From JBPCNH01 sp051001455 (GTDB taxonomy: Bacteria > Actinomycetota > CADDZG01 > WHSQ01): DNA of 64,000 nucleotides. Position numbers and translations under genes: made by a program. The DNA lies in the NCBI GenBank assembly GCA_051001455.1, contig JBPCNH010000030.1:1-64000 (forward strand), written 5' to 3'. The notes below the pieces were generated by a model. The model was given only the letters and a program-made list of their open reading frames with translations, made no database searches and was not told where the DNA came from. This document shows positions 50,244-58,493 of this stretch, piece by piece. Each line of letters starts with the position of its first letter. Within the stretch, counting starts at the first letter, position 1.

Positions 50244-51158
50244 TTGCTCGGACGCGCCTTGCTGTGGGCTTCAGAGAAACCCAAGATCCAGGCGTTCGTC
50301 ACCGAGTCCCGCCTGACCAAAGGGGTAGTCGCTCGATTCATCGCGGGAGACGACCTCGAAGATGCGATCGAGGCGATCCGAGCCCTGAACGCTCAGGGGA
50401 TCGGAGGGATCCTGGATCTCTTGGGGGAGGGCGTGACCGACCCGGCAGGAGCCCACGCCGCAGCGGATGAATACCTGAAGTCCATCAAGAGGATCGAAGA
50501 GACGGGGGTCGAAACCACCGTCTCCGTCAAGCTGACGCAACTGGGACTGGCTTTCGACAAGGGCGCGTGCATCGACCACCTCCGGAGGTTGGCAGCGGAA
50601 GCTCAGGCGATCGAGACGACCGTCGAGATCGACATGGAGCAGGCGGAACACGTATACGACACGATCGACGTATACCGACTCCTGCATGCAGATTTCCCCG
50701 GTCTGCGTCTGGCTATGCAGGCGTACCTGCGGCGTACCCCGGTCGATCTCGAGACGATGGCCTCTCTGGCGCCAAAGGTGCGCCTGGTCAAAGGTGCCTA
50801 CTCCGAATCCGAAGCGATCGCGCTTCAGAAGAAATCCGAGATCGACCAGCAGTACCGCTTCCTCATCGACTGGCTCTTCGAGCGAGGGACCGATCCTGCG
50901 ATCGCCTCCCACGATCACCGCCTGATAGAGCACGCGCAACGTGCCGCGCGCAACCTCGGGAGGGACAAGGACAGCTTCGAGATACAGATGCTCTACGGCA
51001 TCCGCCGGGAATTACAGGAGCAGCTAGCTCGCGACGGCTACCGGGTCCGGACCTACGTGCCTTTCGGATCGGCCTGGTACCCCTACCTCATGCGAAGGAT
51101 GGCGGAGCGGCCGGCGAACCTCAGGTTCTTTTTGCGCGCGGTCATGAGCCGCAGTTAG
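50244..51158 (+). CDS. Proline dehydrogenase
   Basis: A 304-residue monofunctional, FAD-dependent proline dehydrogenase (PutB/PRODH TIM barrel): ETTVSVKLTQLGLAFD, TTVEIDMEQAEHVYDTIDVY, LAMQAYLRRTPVDL, RLVKGAYSESEAIA, IASHDHRLIEHA, and QMLYGIRRELQEQLARDGYRVRTYVPFGSAWYPYLMRRMAERP, the family C terminus. TTG at 50244 follows GGGAG by six bases. P5C dehydrogenase is not adjacent. Confidence 0.93.
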   Translation: MLGRALLWASEKPKIQAFVTESRLTKGVVARFIAGDDLEDAIEAIRALNAQGIGGILDLLGEGVTDPAGAHAAADEYLKSIKRIEETGVETTVSVKLTQLGLAFDKGACIDHLRRLAAEAQAIETTVEIDMEQAEHVYDTIDVYRLLHADFPGLRLAMQAYLRRTPVDLETMASLAPKVRLVKGAYSESEAIALQKKSEIDQQYRFLIDWLFERGTDPAIASHDHRLIEHAQRAARNLGRDKDSFEIQMLYGIRRELQEQLARDGYRVRTYVPFGSAWYPYLMRRMAERPANLRFFLRAVMSRS

Positions 51159-51444
51159 CCCTGCTAAGGAAAGGCCCCAGGAACCTCCGGCCGTCACACA
51201 CCTCGTGCACTTCCCCACACACGAGATGCGTCCCGGTCTTCGATCCCTAGGGCCGCGCAGGAATGTAGGCGCGCGAGACCTTTCGGTCAACGACGCGAAA
51301 CTCCAGGCAGAGCAACAAACACGCAGGTCAGAGAGGTACGCATTTTCTTCGCGGATTCAGACCAACTTTTCGCGCTTCACGATATGTCGCTCATCATGCG
51401 TCGGGCAGAACGACGCGATGCGGAAAACCGTTAGACGAAGTGAG
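51159..51444. other. Intergenic region, nothing recognised
   Basis: 286 bp between the proline dehydrogenase and the end of the MshA-like gene. I see no plausible ORF, RNA or hairpin with strong support. The DNA is less GC-rich toward 51340-51430 than its surroundings. Confidence 0.5.
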
Positions 51445-52689
51445 TCAGCAAGCGCAGAGATCCGGTGCAACGTCGTGAGCAACGCATTCGTAAAGTTCAA
51501 GGAAAGATGCTGCGGTTCGTTCCCAGGTGAAGCGAAGTGAGCGGGCCGATGCATCTTGCTCGAACCTCTCGGCGAGGTCGCGATCGGCGAGGATGGTCTT
51601 TAACCTGCCGGCCAAGACGGCGGGGTCTCGATCATCCACGAGGAAACCGGACCGACCGGAGCCGACGACATATGAAAGGCCTCCGACCGGAGTCCCTACG
51701 ACGGGCCGGCCGCAAGCATGCGCCTCCAAGGCGGCGAAACCGAACGACTCCGAATGCGAGCACACGACGACCACGTCGGATGCGGCGTAGTAAGTGGGCA
51801 ACTCGGTATGCGGGCGGGGTCCGGTGAACCTCACGAACGGAGCGAGGCCCAGGGAATCGATGAGTGCCTTGAGCCGATCTACCTCCAGCTGACCACCATT
51901 GCCGCTGGCGCCACCGACGATCAAGAGCAGCGGCTCTGCGTCCAGGGCATGGACCAGTTGCTCCGTGGCTCGGATCGCAAGTTCTATACCTTTGAGCTTC
52001 TGGATGCGTCCGACGCAGAGGAGTACCGGCCGCCCCTCGATCCCCAGCCCCTTCTTAGCTTCCTGTTTGTCCTGTGGGTGAAACAACCGATGGTCCACAC
52101 CCGGAGCAAGGATCTTCAAACGATCGTGTGATGCGCCGTACATGCAAGCGAGTTGCTGGTACTCATCGTCCGTCGAGGCGATCAGAGCGGCAGCCGAGGA
52201 GATGACGCGACTTTCGCCCTCGAGCCGGGAGTCAGGCTCCGGCGGGTCTCCGGGAGCGAGATACAGGTTCTTCACGCGTCCCAGGGTGTGATGCGAATGC
52301 ACCAGTGGCACACCCCAGACCTGCGCTAGATCGGCCCCTGCCAATCCCGATTGCCAATAATGAGAATGCACGACGTCGTATCGCATCCTTTGGGACGTGG
52401 CAAAGGCGCGTATGCCATCCACGAACGCCTCGAGATGTTGAGGAAGCTGCTCCTTCGAGATCGGAGCAAGAGGGCCTGCTTCGACAGGGATCACCCGGAC
52501 GCCGGGACGCAGCGACACCGGACGCTCGTTCGGCCCGTCCGCACGGGTATAGATGTCCGTCCACACGCCCACTTCGGCAAGTGCATGGGCAAGCTGCCTC
52601 ACATAAACCGTCATACCGCCCGCGTCCCCGGAACCCGGCTCGTGAAGGGGCGAGGAGTGGTACGAGAGAACCGCTACTCGCCGGATCAT
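51445..52689 (-). CDS. GT4 glycosyltransferase, MshA-like
   Basis: A 414-residue two-Rossmann-domain glycosyltransferase close to D-inositol-3-phosphate glycosyltransferase (MshA), the first step of mycothiol synthesis. Motifs: EPGSGDAGGMTVYVRQLAHAL, VHSHYWQSGLAGA, LVHSHHTLGRVKN, LLCVGRIQKLKGIELAIRA, and SHSESFGFAALEAHACGRPVVGTPVGGL (UDP-sugar site). The ATGA overlap with the next gene upstream couples them. Mycothiol role fits an actinobacterium but other GT4 acceptors are possible. Confidence 0.85.
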   Translation of the reverse strand: MIRRVAVLSYHSSPLHEPGSGDAGGMTVYVRQLAHALAEVGVWTDIYTRADGPNERPVSLRPGVRVIPVEAGPLAPISKEQLPQHLEAFVDGIRAFATSQRMRYDVVHSHYWQSGLAGADLAQVWGVPLVHSHHTLGRVKNLYLAPGDPPEPDSRLEGESRVISSAAALIASTDDEYQQLACMYGASHDRLKILAPGVDHRLFHPQDKQEAKKGLGIEGRPVLLCVGRIQKLKGIELAIRATEQLVHALDAEPLLLIVGGASGNGGQLEVDRLKALIDSLGLAPFVRFTGPRPHTELPTYYAASDVVVVCSHSESFGFAALEAHACGRPVVGTPVGGLSYVVGSGRSGFLVDDRDPAVLAGRLKTILADRDLAERFEQDASARSLRFTWERTAASFLELYECVAHDVAPDLCAC

Positions 52690-53708
52690 CTACCGGTCCT
52701 GAATACCCGAACGTTGTTCAAGGGAACGGGTTCGGCTCCAAGACGGTACTTGTACCGCTCGGGCCCGCGGAGGAAATCGAAGGTAGACACACCCTCATCT
52801 ATGGCCTGCTCGATCAAGTTCGAAACCAATACGAAACCGGGAGACAGCCTGGCGAAATCGGGCTCGTATGCAGAGTTGTAGAGATACAACGTGTTTCCGT
52901 GCTCGAACCCAAAAGTGGAGGCGATAGGGGTGCCTCCGATCTCCAGCAGATCGAGCCGCAACCACCCGGTCGGCATGAATGCCCGGGCGACCCTCTCGAA
53001 GAAGGTGGCGATCTCGGGTCTCATGAAGTGGCCCTTCAAACCCTCCGTACCACGGTGCATATCTACGAAAGCTTTGAGGTCCGCCTCGAGCGACTCCGGC
53101 GTGGCGGTGCGGATCACCAGGTCGGGCTGTTCCCGCTGGATACGACGTCGCTTGCGCTTCAGCTCGTGCCGCTCTTTCTTCGACAGAGAAGCCAGGTACG
53201 TCTCCCAGGCGCCGGGCAGCTTCAAGATCGCGGTTGTTTCCTCTTGCTCGATCCCGAAGCCGAATCCCGCACGGTCCGCCCTTTCGACCAGATAGTCGGC
53301 GAAACCGAACGGGACCGGCATGTTGTGAGCGTCGAACTCGTCCCACTCGAGGTCTGTGGTCCCAAGCCAGCGGACGAGTGCATCGGCAACCTCGGGCTCG
53401 TCTTCTGCCGTGCAGATCGGGCCCAAGTAATCGGTCAGGTCGATCCCACCGACGAAACGCAGGATCGAGCGATCATCCTCCCTCTTGGTGTAGAGGGGGA
53501 CCACGGCGATCAGATCGTCTCCGCGATGCATGGCAAGCACCACGAGATCCTTGCCGGCGCCGAATTCTTCCCACCACACCTTCTGCCATTCCGGCGTGTT
53601 GAAGATGTGCTTATCTACATCGCGCTCCAGAAGGGCACGCCACTCGGGCATCTCGAAAGCTTCGATCCCCCGGTGGACGCGCACGTCAAGCGCGGCCATA
53701 ACCGTCAT
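52686..53708 (-). CDS. GNAT-fold FemAB/CelD-like acyltransferase
   Basis: About 340 residues. The central and C-terminal parts carry the GNAT-like BioF2/FemAB pattern: AYLASLSKKERHELKRKRRR, HRGTEGLKGHFMRPEIATFFERV, LDLLEIGGTPIASTFGFEHGNTLYLYNSAYEPDFARLSPGFVL, STFDFLRGPERYKYRLGAEP. Such proteins add amino acids or acyl groups in cell-envelope or polysaccharide pathways. The start is ATG at 53708 or at 53699. Confidence 0.85.
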   Translation of the reverse strand: MTVMAALDVRVHRGIEAFEMPEWRALLERDVDKHIFNTPEWQKVWWEEFGAGKDLVVLAMHRGDDLIAVVPLYTKREDDRSILRFVGGIDLTDYLGPICTAEDEPEVADALVRWLGTTDLEWDEFDAHNMPVPFGFADYLVERADRAGFGFGIEQEETTAILKLPGAWETYLASLSKKERHELKRKRRRIQREQPDLVIRTATPESLEADLKAFVDMHRGTEGLKGHFMRPEIATFFERVARAFMPTGWLRLDLLEIGGTPIASTFGFEHGNTLYLYNSAYEPDFARLSPGFVLVSNLIEQAIDEGVSTFDFLRGPERYKYRLGAEPVPLNNVRVFRTGR

Positions 53709-53743
53709 GGCTGAGACAACCAAGCATGCCTATCCCTATTCCC

Positions 53744-53812
53744 GGGCCCCGACAAAGACTTAAGTCCGCCCCACAGGGACGGACTTAGCCTTTCGGGCTA
53801 TGCACCGGGCCC
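53744..53812 (-). terminator. Three-stem structured element between the HBHA-like and FemAB-like genes
   Basis: Outer repeats GGGCCC (53744-53749 and 53807-53812) flank two hairpins: AAGTCCG..CGGACTT (53762-53768/53780-53786) and TAGCC-TTTCG-GGCTA (53786-53800). On the minus strand it begins at the stop codon of the HBHA-like gene and ends about 35 bases before the FemAB-like ATG, so it is both a terminator candidate and a possible leader element. Confidence 0.5.
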
Positions 53813-54222
53813 TATGAGGCGGCCGCGGTCTTCTTACGAGTGGTCTTCTTGCGAGCCGTGGACTTGCTGGCTGTGGACTTGCTGGCTGTGGACTTGCGAG
53901 CCGTTGCCTGCGAAGCAGACGATTTGCGGGCCGTGGACCTACGGGTCGTGGGCCAGGACACTACGTTCACGCCGAGAGCCTTCCCGACGTTCTTAGCTGC
54001 ATCGTTCAGCTGCTCTTTAGCAACTTCGGAGCTCGTTCGAACCTGCTTCCCGGGCTTGGAGTTCTTCACCTGGGTGGACAGGGTGCGACCGCGCTTCACG
54101 AACTCGTTGTACAGCTTCTCGTTGCGCTTGCGATCGGCAACCTTGCGGATGCTCTTCACCTTGTCTACGGCGAAGTCACTCGCGCCGACTACTGCGAACA
54201 GCACCTCTTGAGTTTTAGCCAT
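53812..54222 (-). CDS. HBHA/histone-like protein with Lys/Ser/Ala-rich tail
   Basis: A 136-residue protein. Residues 1-90 are helical and charged (EVLFAVVGASDFAVDKVKSIRKVADRKRNEKLYNEFVKRGRTL), followed by a basic tail of repeated STARK/STASK-type units (TARKS, TASKS, TARKK, TTRKK). The layout resembles mycobacterial HBHA, whose gene follows an XRE regulator gene as it does here. A perfect AGGAGGTGA site seven bases upstream of ATG 54222 implies strong translation. It may bind DNA, heparin or lipid inclusions; no function is shown. Confidence 0.78.
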   Translation of the reverse strand: MAKTQEVLFAVVGASDFAVDKVKSIRKVADRKRNEKLYNEFVKRGRTLSTQVKNSKPGKQVRTSSEVAKEQLNDAAKNVGKALGVNVVSWPTTRRSTARKSSASQATARKSTASKSTASKSTARKKTTRKKTAAAS

Positions 54223-54379
54223 TCCTTTCACCTCCTTTAAATGAACTGATCGATCTGTTGTTATCCAAGGCGACGGGAAGCCGGAGAATCGCCGGATCTC
54301 GTCTGCGCGTACGCGGCCGAGATCCAACGCCGGGTGGGGGGTGAAGAGGGTCGCTCCGTCTTCCCGTCAAGCTTGTTAC

Positions 54380-54817
54380 TCATCTCTTTGGACCATCCTT
54401 GGTGTCGCGTGGCGGCCGAACACTTGCCGCCTTCTCGTGGGGCTGTTCGGCAAGCTCCAGATAGTTGCGATAGGTCTGGACCAGGCTGTCCTTCTGTGCG
54501 TCGGTGAGGCGTCTGTCGGCGAGGATCTCGGAGACGAGATCACGCTCCCGGTTCTCCTCGAGGAACCCGGCCCGCTCGTACAGCGTCTCTGCAGAGATCC
54601 TCAGCGCCTTCGCGATGGACTGGAGGATCTCGGCCGACGGCTTGCGAAGACCGCGTTCGATCTGGCTCAGGTATGGGTTGGATATCCCCGCTTGGTCCGA
54701 GAGCTTCCTCAGAGACATCCTGGCCGCGCCACGCTGCTCGCGGATGAACGCGCCGAGCTCACCCAGCTTGGTGCGGCCTTCGGATAAGGCCCCCTCGATT
54801 CGCTCCTTCTTCTCCAT
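54380..54817 (-). CDS. XRE-family transcriptional regulator
   Basis: A 145-residue protein with an N-terminal Cro/CI-type HTH: GAFIREQRGAARMSLRKLSDQAGISNPYLSQIERGLRKPSAEILQSIAKAL, followed by a helical region and a basic tail. It appears to correspond to mycobacterial Rv0474, the neighbour of hbhA. ATG at 54817 lies 8 bases after a TATGAT -10 element, so the transcript is probably leaderless; TTG at 54826 is an alternative start. Confidence 0.9.
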   Translation of the reverse strand: MEKKERIEGALSEGRTKLGELGAFIREQRGAARMSLRKLSDQAGISNPYLSQIERGLRKPSAEILQSIAKALRISAETLYERAGFLEENRERDLVSEILADRRLTDAQKDSLVQTYRNYLELAEQPHEKAASVRPPRDTKDGPKR

Positions 54818-54825
54818 TGCTAGCA

Positions 54826-54854
54826 ATCATAGCCTGGTTGCATAACAGTTGCAA
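54826..54854 (-). promoter_or_regulatory. Promoter with overlapping inverted repeat before the XRE gene
   Basis: On the minus strand: TTGCAA (-35; 54849-54854), 17-bp spacer, TATGAT (-10; 54826-54831). The -35 is inside an inverted repeat TTGCA-N7-TGCAA (54838-54854), a plausible operator for the XRE protein itself. Transcription should begin at or just before the ATG at 54817. Confidence 0.7.
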
Positions 54855-54941
54855 GCAGTCGAGACGGCCCAGGCCGATCTTCTTGGGCGCAGATCTAGGT
54901 TTTTCGTGCCATGGCGTCACCAAGCCACTACTATCTGTATT

Positions 54942-54974
54942 GGAACCCCCGTAAGTGGGAAGGCTTACAGTTCC
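54942..54974 (+). other. Possible structured leader of the secreted Lys/Ser-rich protein gene
   Basis: GGAAC (54942-54946) can pair with GTTCC (54970-54974), enclosing a GTAAG/CTTAC hairpin (54951-54955 and 54964-54968) with an 8-base loop. GTGGGAA inside the loop can instead pair with the TTCCCCAC at 54971-54978, so two mutually exclusive folds exist. No known riboswitch class is recognised. Confidence 0.35.
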
Positions 54975-55013
54975 CCACGGCGAACCCTGTAGCACCATGG
55001 AACGGAGCGACGA

Positions 55014-55886
55014 GTGCGGTTTATGAAGATCCCCAGGATGGCGACGGTCGTCCTAGCTCTCGCCGTCCTGGCTGGCTCCAGTCTCGTCAGCGCTGCCTTG
55101 CTGGGCAAACGCGCTGAGCCGTTCACTCCCCCCGATGCCGCGGTTCAAGCCGTGAGGACTGGCGGCGCCGACGGAGAACCGATCCTCGTTGCTCCTTCGC
55201 CACAGGCACCCGCCACCGCCCCCGGCTCGATCACGACTAACAAGACGGTACCGGTCGTCACTCCGCCTGTCCTCGCGATCGGAGCGGCTGGCACCGCTAC
55301 CCCAAGTCTGACGGCCGATCCCGATCTGTCCGTGAGCTTCGCTTCCCCTCAGGCCGATCTGGTCGATGTCGATCCTTCATTGGATCTTCGGGTGGCCGAG
55401 ACCGATCTCTCCGTCTCCGGTCTCTCATTGGACGTCGCGTCCGCCGAGGCTACGAGCTCCGACCTTCTCGGTTCGCAGGAAGCGGAACACGAAACCTCCA
55501 AGGCCTCTAAAGAGAAAGTCGGAGCGCTTGGTTGGTGGTCCGAGAATGGGTACTCGCCGGACAACCTCACAGCCGCAGGCTCCCTGATGGCCGGCACCTC
55601 CTCGGACGACGCCTCTGCCAAGGAGGGATCCTCGGGAGGATCCGACAAGGCGAAGGGGAAATCATCTCGAGGATCCGGAAAATCGAAGGGGAAAGCTTCC
55701 GGCAAGTCCAAGGGGAAAGGACCGAGCTCCTCGTCTTCGGGAAAGGCCGGTCACAGTCCGAAGAACAAAGCCCCCGCTAAGGGTTCCGCCAAGCCACGCG
55801 ACCACAAGGCCGCACAACCTAAATCCTCCTCGAAGCCGCACGAAAAGAAGTCACGCGGCCGATCTAAAGGTAAGGGGAAGCGCTAA
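55014..55886 (+). CDS. Secreted Lys/Ser/Gly-rich protein
   Basis: A 290-residue protein with an N-terminal signal-like helix (MATVVLALAVLAGSSLVSAALL), an acidic/Ser-Thr-rich middle (DPDLSVSFASPQADLVDVDPSLDL), and a C-terminal 100 residues of low-complexity Lys/Ser/Gly repeats (GKSKGKASGKSKGKG, KSRGRSKGKGKR). I do not recognise a family. The GTG at 55014 has GGAG seven bases upstream; ATG at 55023 is possible. It may bind cell wall or nucleic acid outside the cell. Confidence 0.6.
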   Translation: MRFMKIPRMATVVLALAVLAGSSLVSAALLGKRAEPFTPPDAAVQAVRTGGADGEPILVAPSPQAPATAPGSITTNKTVPVVTPPVLAIGAAGTATPSLTADPDLSVSFASPQADLVDVDPSLDLRVAETDLSVSGLSLDVASAEATSSDLLGSQEAEHETSKASKEKVGALGWWSENGYSPDNLTAAGSLMAGTSSDDASAKEGSSGGSDKAKGKSSRGSGKSKGKASGKSKGKGPSSSSSGKAGHSPKNKAPAKGSAKPRDHKAAQPKSSSKPHEKKSRGRSKGKGKR

Positions 55887-56440
55887 CGAGGCGTTTCGAA
55901 TAGATCGGCCGGGTCACTGGCGCCGCTCTTGTAACGTCGCACCACCTCAGCCTGCACCTTGTCCATCACTTCCTGGATAACCTTCCGGCGCGCCGAAACA
56001 CCCGTCTCCCACTCCTTGAGTGATGCGAGGATGCCTTCGACCTCTTCGTCGGGGAGCGTCGCCATACGCGACAGTGTTCGCTCGCCTGCGATCTCATCTA
56101 CGCGGCGACGCGGGACGTCCGCGTTGCGTGGAACAGACAAGTCCGGGGCGCGTGAAGGAAGGGGCGACGAGCTCTGGTTCGACTCCGTGGCAAGAATCTC
56201 CGGCAGGCGGGACATCAGGTCGCCTTCTCCGCCACGTCCGGCGCGCCGGTCCAGCTCGGCGGCCAAGATATCGATGCGCGCCTGACACAACCGGCGCTCG
56301 AAGGAAAGCTCCATCTCTGCCTCCCGGCACTCTTCCCGCATCACACGCAGTCGTTCGATGGGCAGCTCGCTCAGACCCTCGAGAAAAGTGGGATCGGCGA
56401 GGCGCTCTATCAAGCGGCGGTCACTAGCCTCAGGTGTCAT
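55883..56440 (-). CDS. rsiG: RsiG-type c-di-GMP-binding anti-sigma factor
   Basis: A 185-residue two-helix coiled-coil protein. The c-di-GMP motif E(X)3S(X)2R(X)3Q(X)3D occurs twice: E42, S46, R49, Q53, D57 in the first helix and E145, S149, R152, Q156, D160 in the second. In Streptomyces, RsiG with bound c-di-GMP sequesters the sporulation sigma factor WhiG; this carries both motif copies like that protein, not the one-motif form described from Rubrobacter. WhiG is not in the window. Length and spacing fit. Confidence 0.88.
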   Translation of the reverse strand: MTPEASDRRLIERLADPTFLEGLSELPIERLRVMREECREAEMELSFERRLCQARIDILAAELDRRAGRGGEGDLMSRLPEILATESNQSSSPLPSRAPDLSVPRNADVPRRRVDEIAGERTLSRMATLPDEEVEGILASLKEWETGVSARRKVIQEVMDKVQAEVVRRYKSGASDPADLFETPR

Positions 56441-56462
56441 CGATCAAGCGTACCCCGGCCGA

Positions 56463-57281
56463 CTACTCCAAGCCGAGACAGGTACGAGCGCCCGAGGGAG
56501 ACGCGATCTCTCGCCCGCGCTCCTTCGCCATGGCCGAAACCCGCTGCACGAGCTCGGCATTGGACCTTGCCAGCCGGCCTTTCGAGAGATACACGACATC
56601 TTCGAACCCGGTCCTGATGTGCCCTCCCAGCTCCAGCGCGCTCTCGATGACCGGAAGGTGACTCTTCCCGATCCCGGTGGCGCTCCATGTCGCGCCTTCG
56701 GGCAGATGGGCAGCAAGGAAAGCGACCGAGTCGTCCCATGCCGGCATGGCTCCGGGCACACCGAGTACGAAATCGAAATGACGATGATGTCCGTCTCCCA
56801 GATCGCGGTAGATCCGCTCCGCATTCGCGATCATCCCCGGCTCGAAGATTTCGAACTCCGGGAGGATCCCCAGCTCACGCATCCGTAGGTAGAAGCGCTC
56901 GACCAGCGGTAGCGGATTCATGAAGACATCACGTCCGAAGTTGACCGTCCCGGTGGTGAGCGAGGCCATCTCCGGTCGCAGCGACAACGGAGCCAGGCGC
57001 TCCTTCTCGTCGTCTGTCACCGCGCCGCCGGTCGTGAATTGCACGATCAGGTCGGTTGCACTCTCTATCGCCTCTTTGGCCGCGGCGAAACGGTCAACCG
57101 ACATCGTCGGATGTCCGCCGGCGTCCCTCACGTGGAGGTGATAGATCGATGCTCCGGCTTCCTCACAAGCCGCGGCGTCGGATGCGATCTCTTCAGGCGA
57201 TAGAGGCAAGGCCGGCTGTTGGGCACGGGTTACCTCGGCACCGATAGCAGCAACGGTGACGATCAGGGGTTGGTGCTTCAA
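56463..57281 (-). CDS. BKACE-family (DUF849) β-keto acid cleavage enzyme
   Basis: A 272-residue TIM-barrel enzyme. Zinc-binding HLHVRDAGGHPTMS and FEIFEPGM, TTGTVNFGRDVFMNP, and GGHIRTGFEDVVYLSKG (acetyl-CoA site) match the 3-keto-5-aminohexanoate cleavage family. Substrate cannot be assigned. No ATG or GTG start is available near the conserved N terminus; TTG at 57281 is used. Confidence 0.88.
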   Translation of the reverse strand: MKHQPLIVTVAAIGAEVTRAQQPALPLSPEEIASDAAACEEAGASIYHLHVRDAGGHPTMSVDRFAAAKEAIESATDLIVQFTTGGAVTDDEKERLAPLSLRPEMASLTTGTVNFGRDVFMNPLPLVERFYLRMRELGILPEFEIFEPGMIANAERIYRDLGDGHHRHFDFVLGVPGAMPAWDDSVAFLAAHLPEGATWSATGIGKSHLPVIESALELGGHIRTGFEDVVYLSKGRLARSNAELVQRVSAMAKERGREIASPSGARTCLGLE

Positions 57282-57324
57282 GGCGTATCCGGGTATCTCA
57301 CCAGGGGCATCCTGGATGCCCGTA

Positions 57325-58392
57325 TCAGCAGAGAGAGCGAACCAAGGGGTAAGGGTTTACGGCCGCCCCACCGCCGGGGTGGTATTCGAAGTGCAGGTGA
57401 GGGTTACCTGCCGCGTTGCCGGTGTCACCGACGACGCTGATCTGCTGGCCGGCGTTTACGTGACCGGACGTGACGGTGTTCGAGTCCTGGTGGACGTAAA
57501 CGTAGAGGTTACCGTCGTCGCCGGATAGGTACTGGACGTTGCCTCCGAGACTGGAGTAACCGGCATAGGTGATCGTCCCCGACGTGATCGCAACCTGCGG
57601 TGTCCCTCGTGCGGCCATCATGTCGACTCCCTGGTGGGAACGACCGCCGGAGCGAGCGTCGCCCCAGGAATCCACGAACGACGTTGCTCCTCCGACCGGG
57701 CAGTACATACCGCCGGTGGAGGGTAGCGAAGCAGTCTGAACCGCCGGTGCGGCGCTACCGCCCGCGGGCCGCGTTACCTGTCGTGTCTGAGCCAGCTTCG
57801 TCTGCAGTTCCTTGTACTCGCCCGACACCGACGCGAACTGAGCCTGTAGCCGGTCGGCTTCCTTCTTCATCTCGGCTCTGATCTCGGCCAGCTCGACGCT
57901 TTTTTCCTTGAGCTCTACTTCTAGCGCCTCGAACCTATCGGTGGCACGAGCGAGCTCGATGAAGACTCCGTTGTCTCCCATAGAGATCTGCGACAGGATC
58001 TCGGCCTGATCGCTCAACTCGGCGATGTCCTCAGAGCCGAGCAGGATGTCCACCACCGTCGAGTCCCCGGACTTATAAAGCTCGGCCGCGCGGGCGACGG
58101 CTTTCTTCTGCAGTTTCTTGTTGCGCTTGGCCAAATGTTTCATCTCGGCGCCGATCGACTTGAGCCGGGTGTCGAGCTCTTCCTCTGTGGCGTGGATCTC
58201 GGTGATCCTCGCTGCGGACGCGTCGAGATCGGCCTGGACCTTGTTCATCCTGGCCTTCAGATCTGACAGTTGCTCCTCGCCTGCGGCACTACCGCCTAGA
58301 ACGGCGGCTACCAAGGCGATCAAGAGCACCGGAACGACGATCCTTACGAACCGTGAGTGATTTCCCGCGAACACGAGTCTCCAAGCTAGCAC
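57325..58392 (-). CDS. M23-type peptidoglycan endopeptidase with coiled coil
   Basis: A 355-residue secreted protein. A signal-like helix (IVVPVLLIALVAAVLGGSA) precedes a long coiled-coil (KARMNKVQADLDASAARITEIHATEEELDTRLKSIGAEMKHLAKRNKKLQ and a second helix), then an M23 domain with zinc ligands HQGVD and HLHFEYHP plus GHVNAGQQISVVGDTGNAAG. This is the EnvC/NlpD layout, so it should act in cell separation or wall remodelling. GTG start at 58392. Confidence 0.92.
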   Translation of the reverse strand: MLAWRLVFAGNHSRFVRIVVPVLLIALVAAVLGGSAAGEEQLSDLKARMNKVQADLDASAARITEIHATEEELDTRLKSIGAEMKHLAKRNKKLQKKAVARAAELYKSGDSTVVDILLGSEDIAELSDQAEILSQISMGDNGVFIELARATDRFEALEVELKEKSVELAEIRAEMKKEADRLQAQFASVSGEYKELQTKLAQTRQVTRPAGGSAAPAVQTASLPSTGGMYCPVGGATSFVDSWGDARSGGRSHQGVDMMAARGTPQVAITSGTITYAGYSSLGGNVQYLSGDDGNLYVYVHQDSNTVTSGHVNAGQQISVVGDTGNAAGNPHLHFEYHPGGGAAVNPYPLVRSLC

Positions 58393-58493
58393 AGGCCAAA
58401 CTTCGGGACGCGGTGCTCCATCCCTGCCGCCAGTCGGGGATCACCGGCCGGGGAGCCATCGCCCTAGGCCTGGACCGGTGGCAAACTGGGGGC

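Noticed and set aside
51159..51444. Small RNA or ORF after proline dehydrogenase
   Set aside because: No promoter, hairpin with T-run or conserved-looking frame was found by eye.
54911..55117. 68-codon frame in the leader of the secreted protein
   Set aside because: Its start lacks a ribosome site, it overlaps the next gene out of frame and shows no recognisable pattern.
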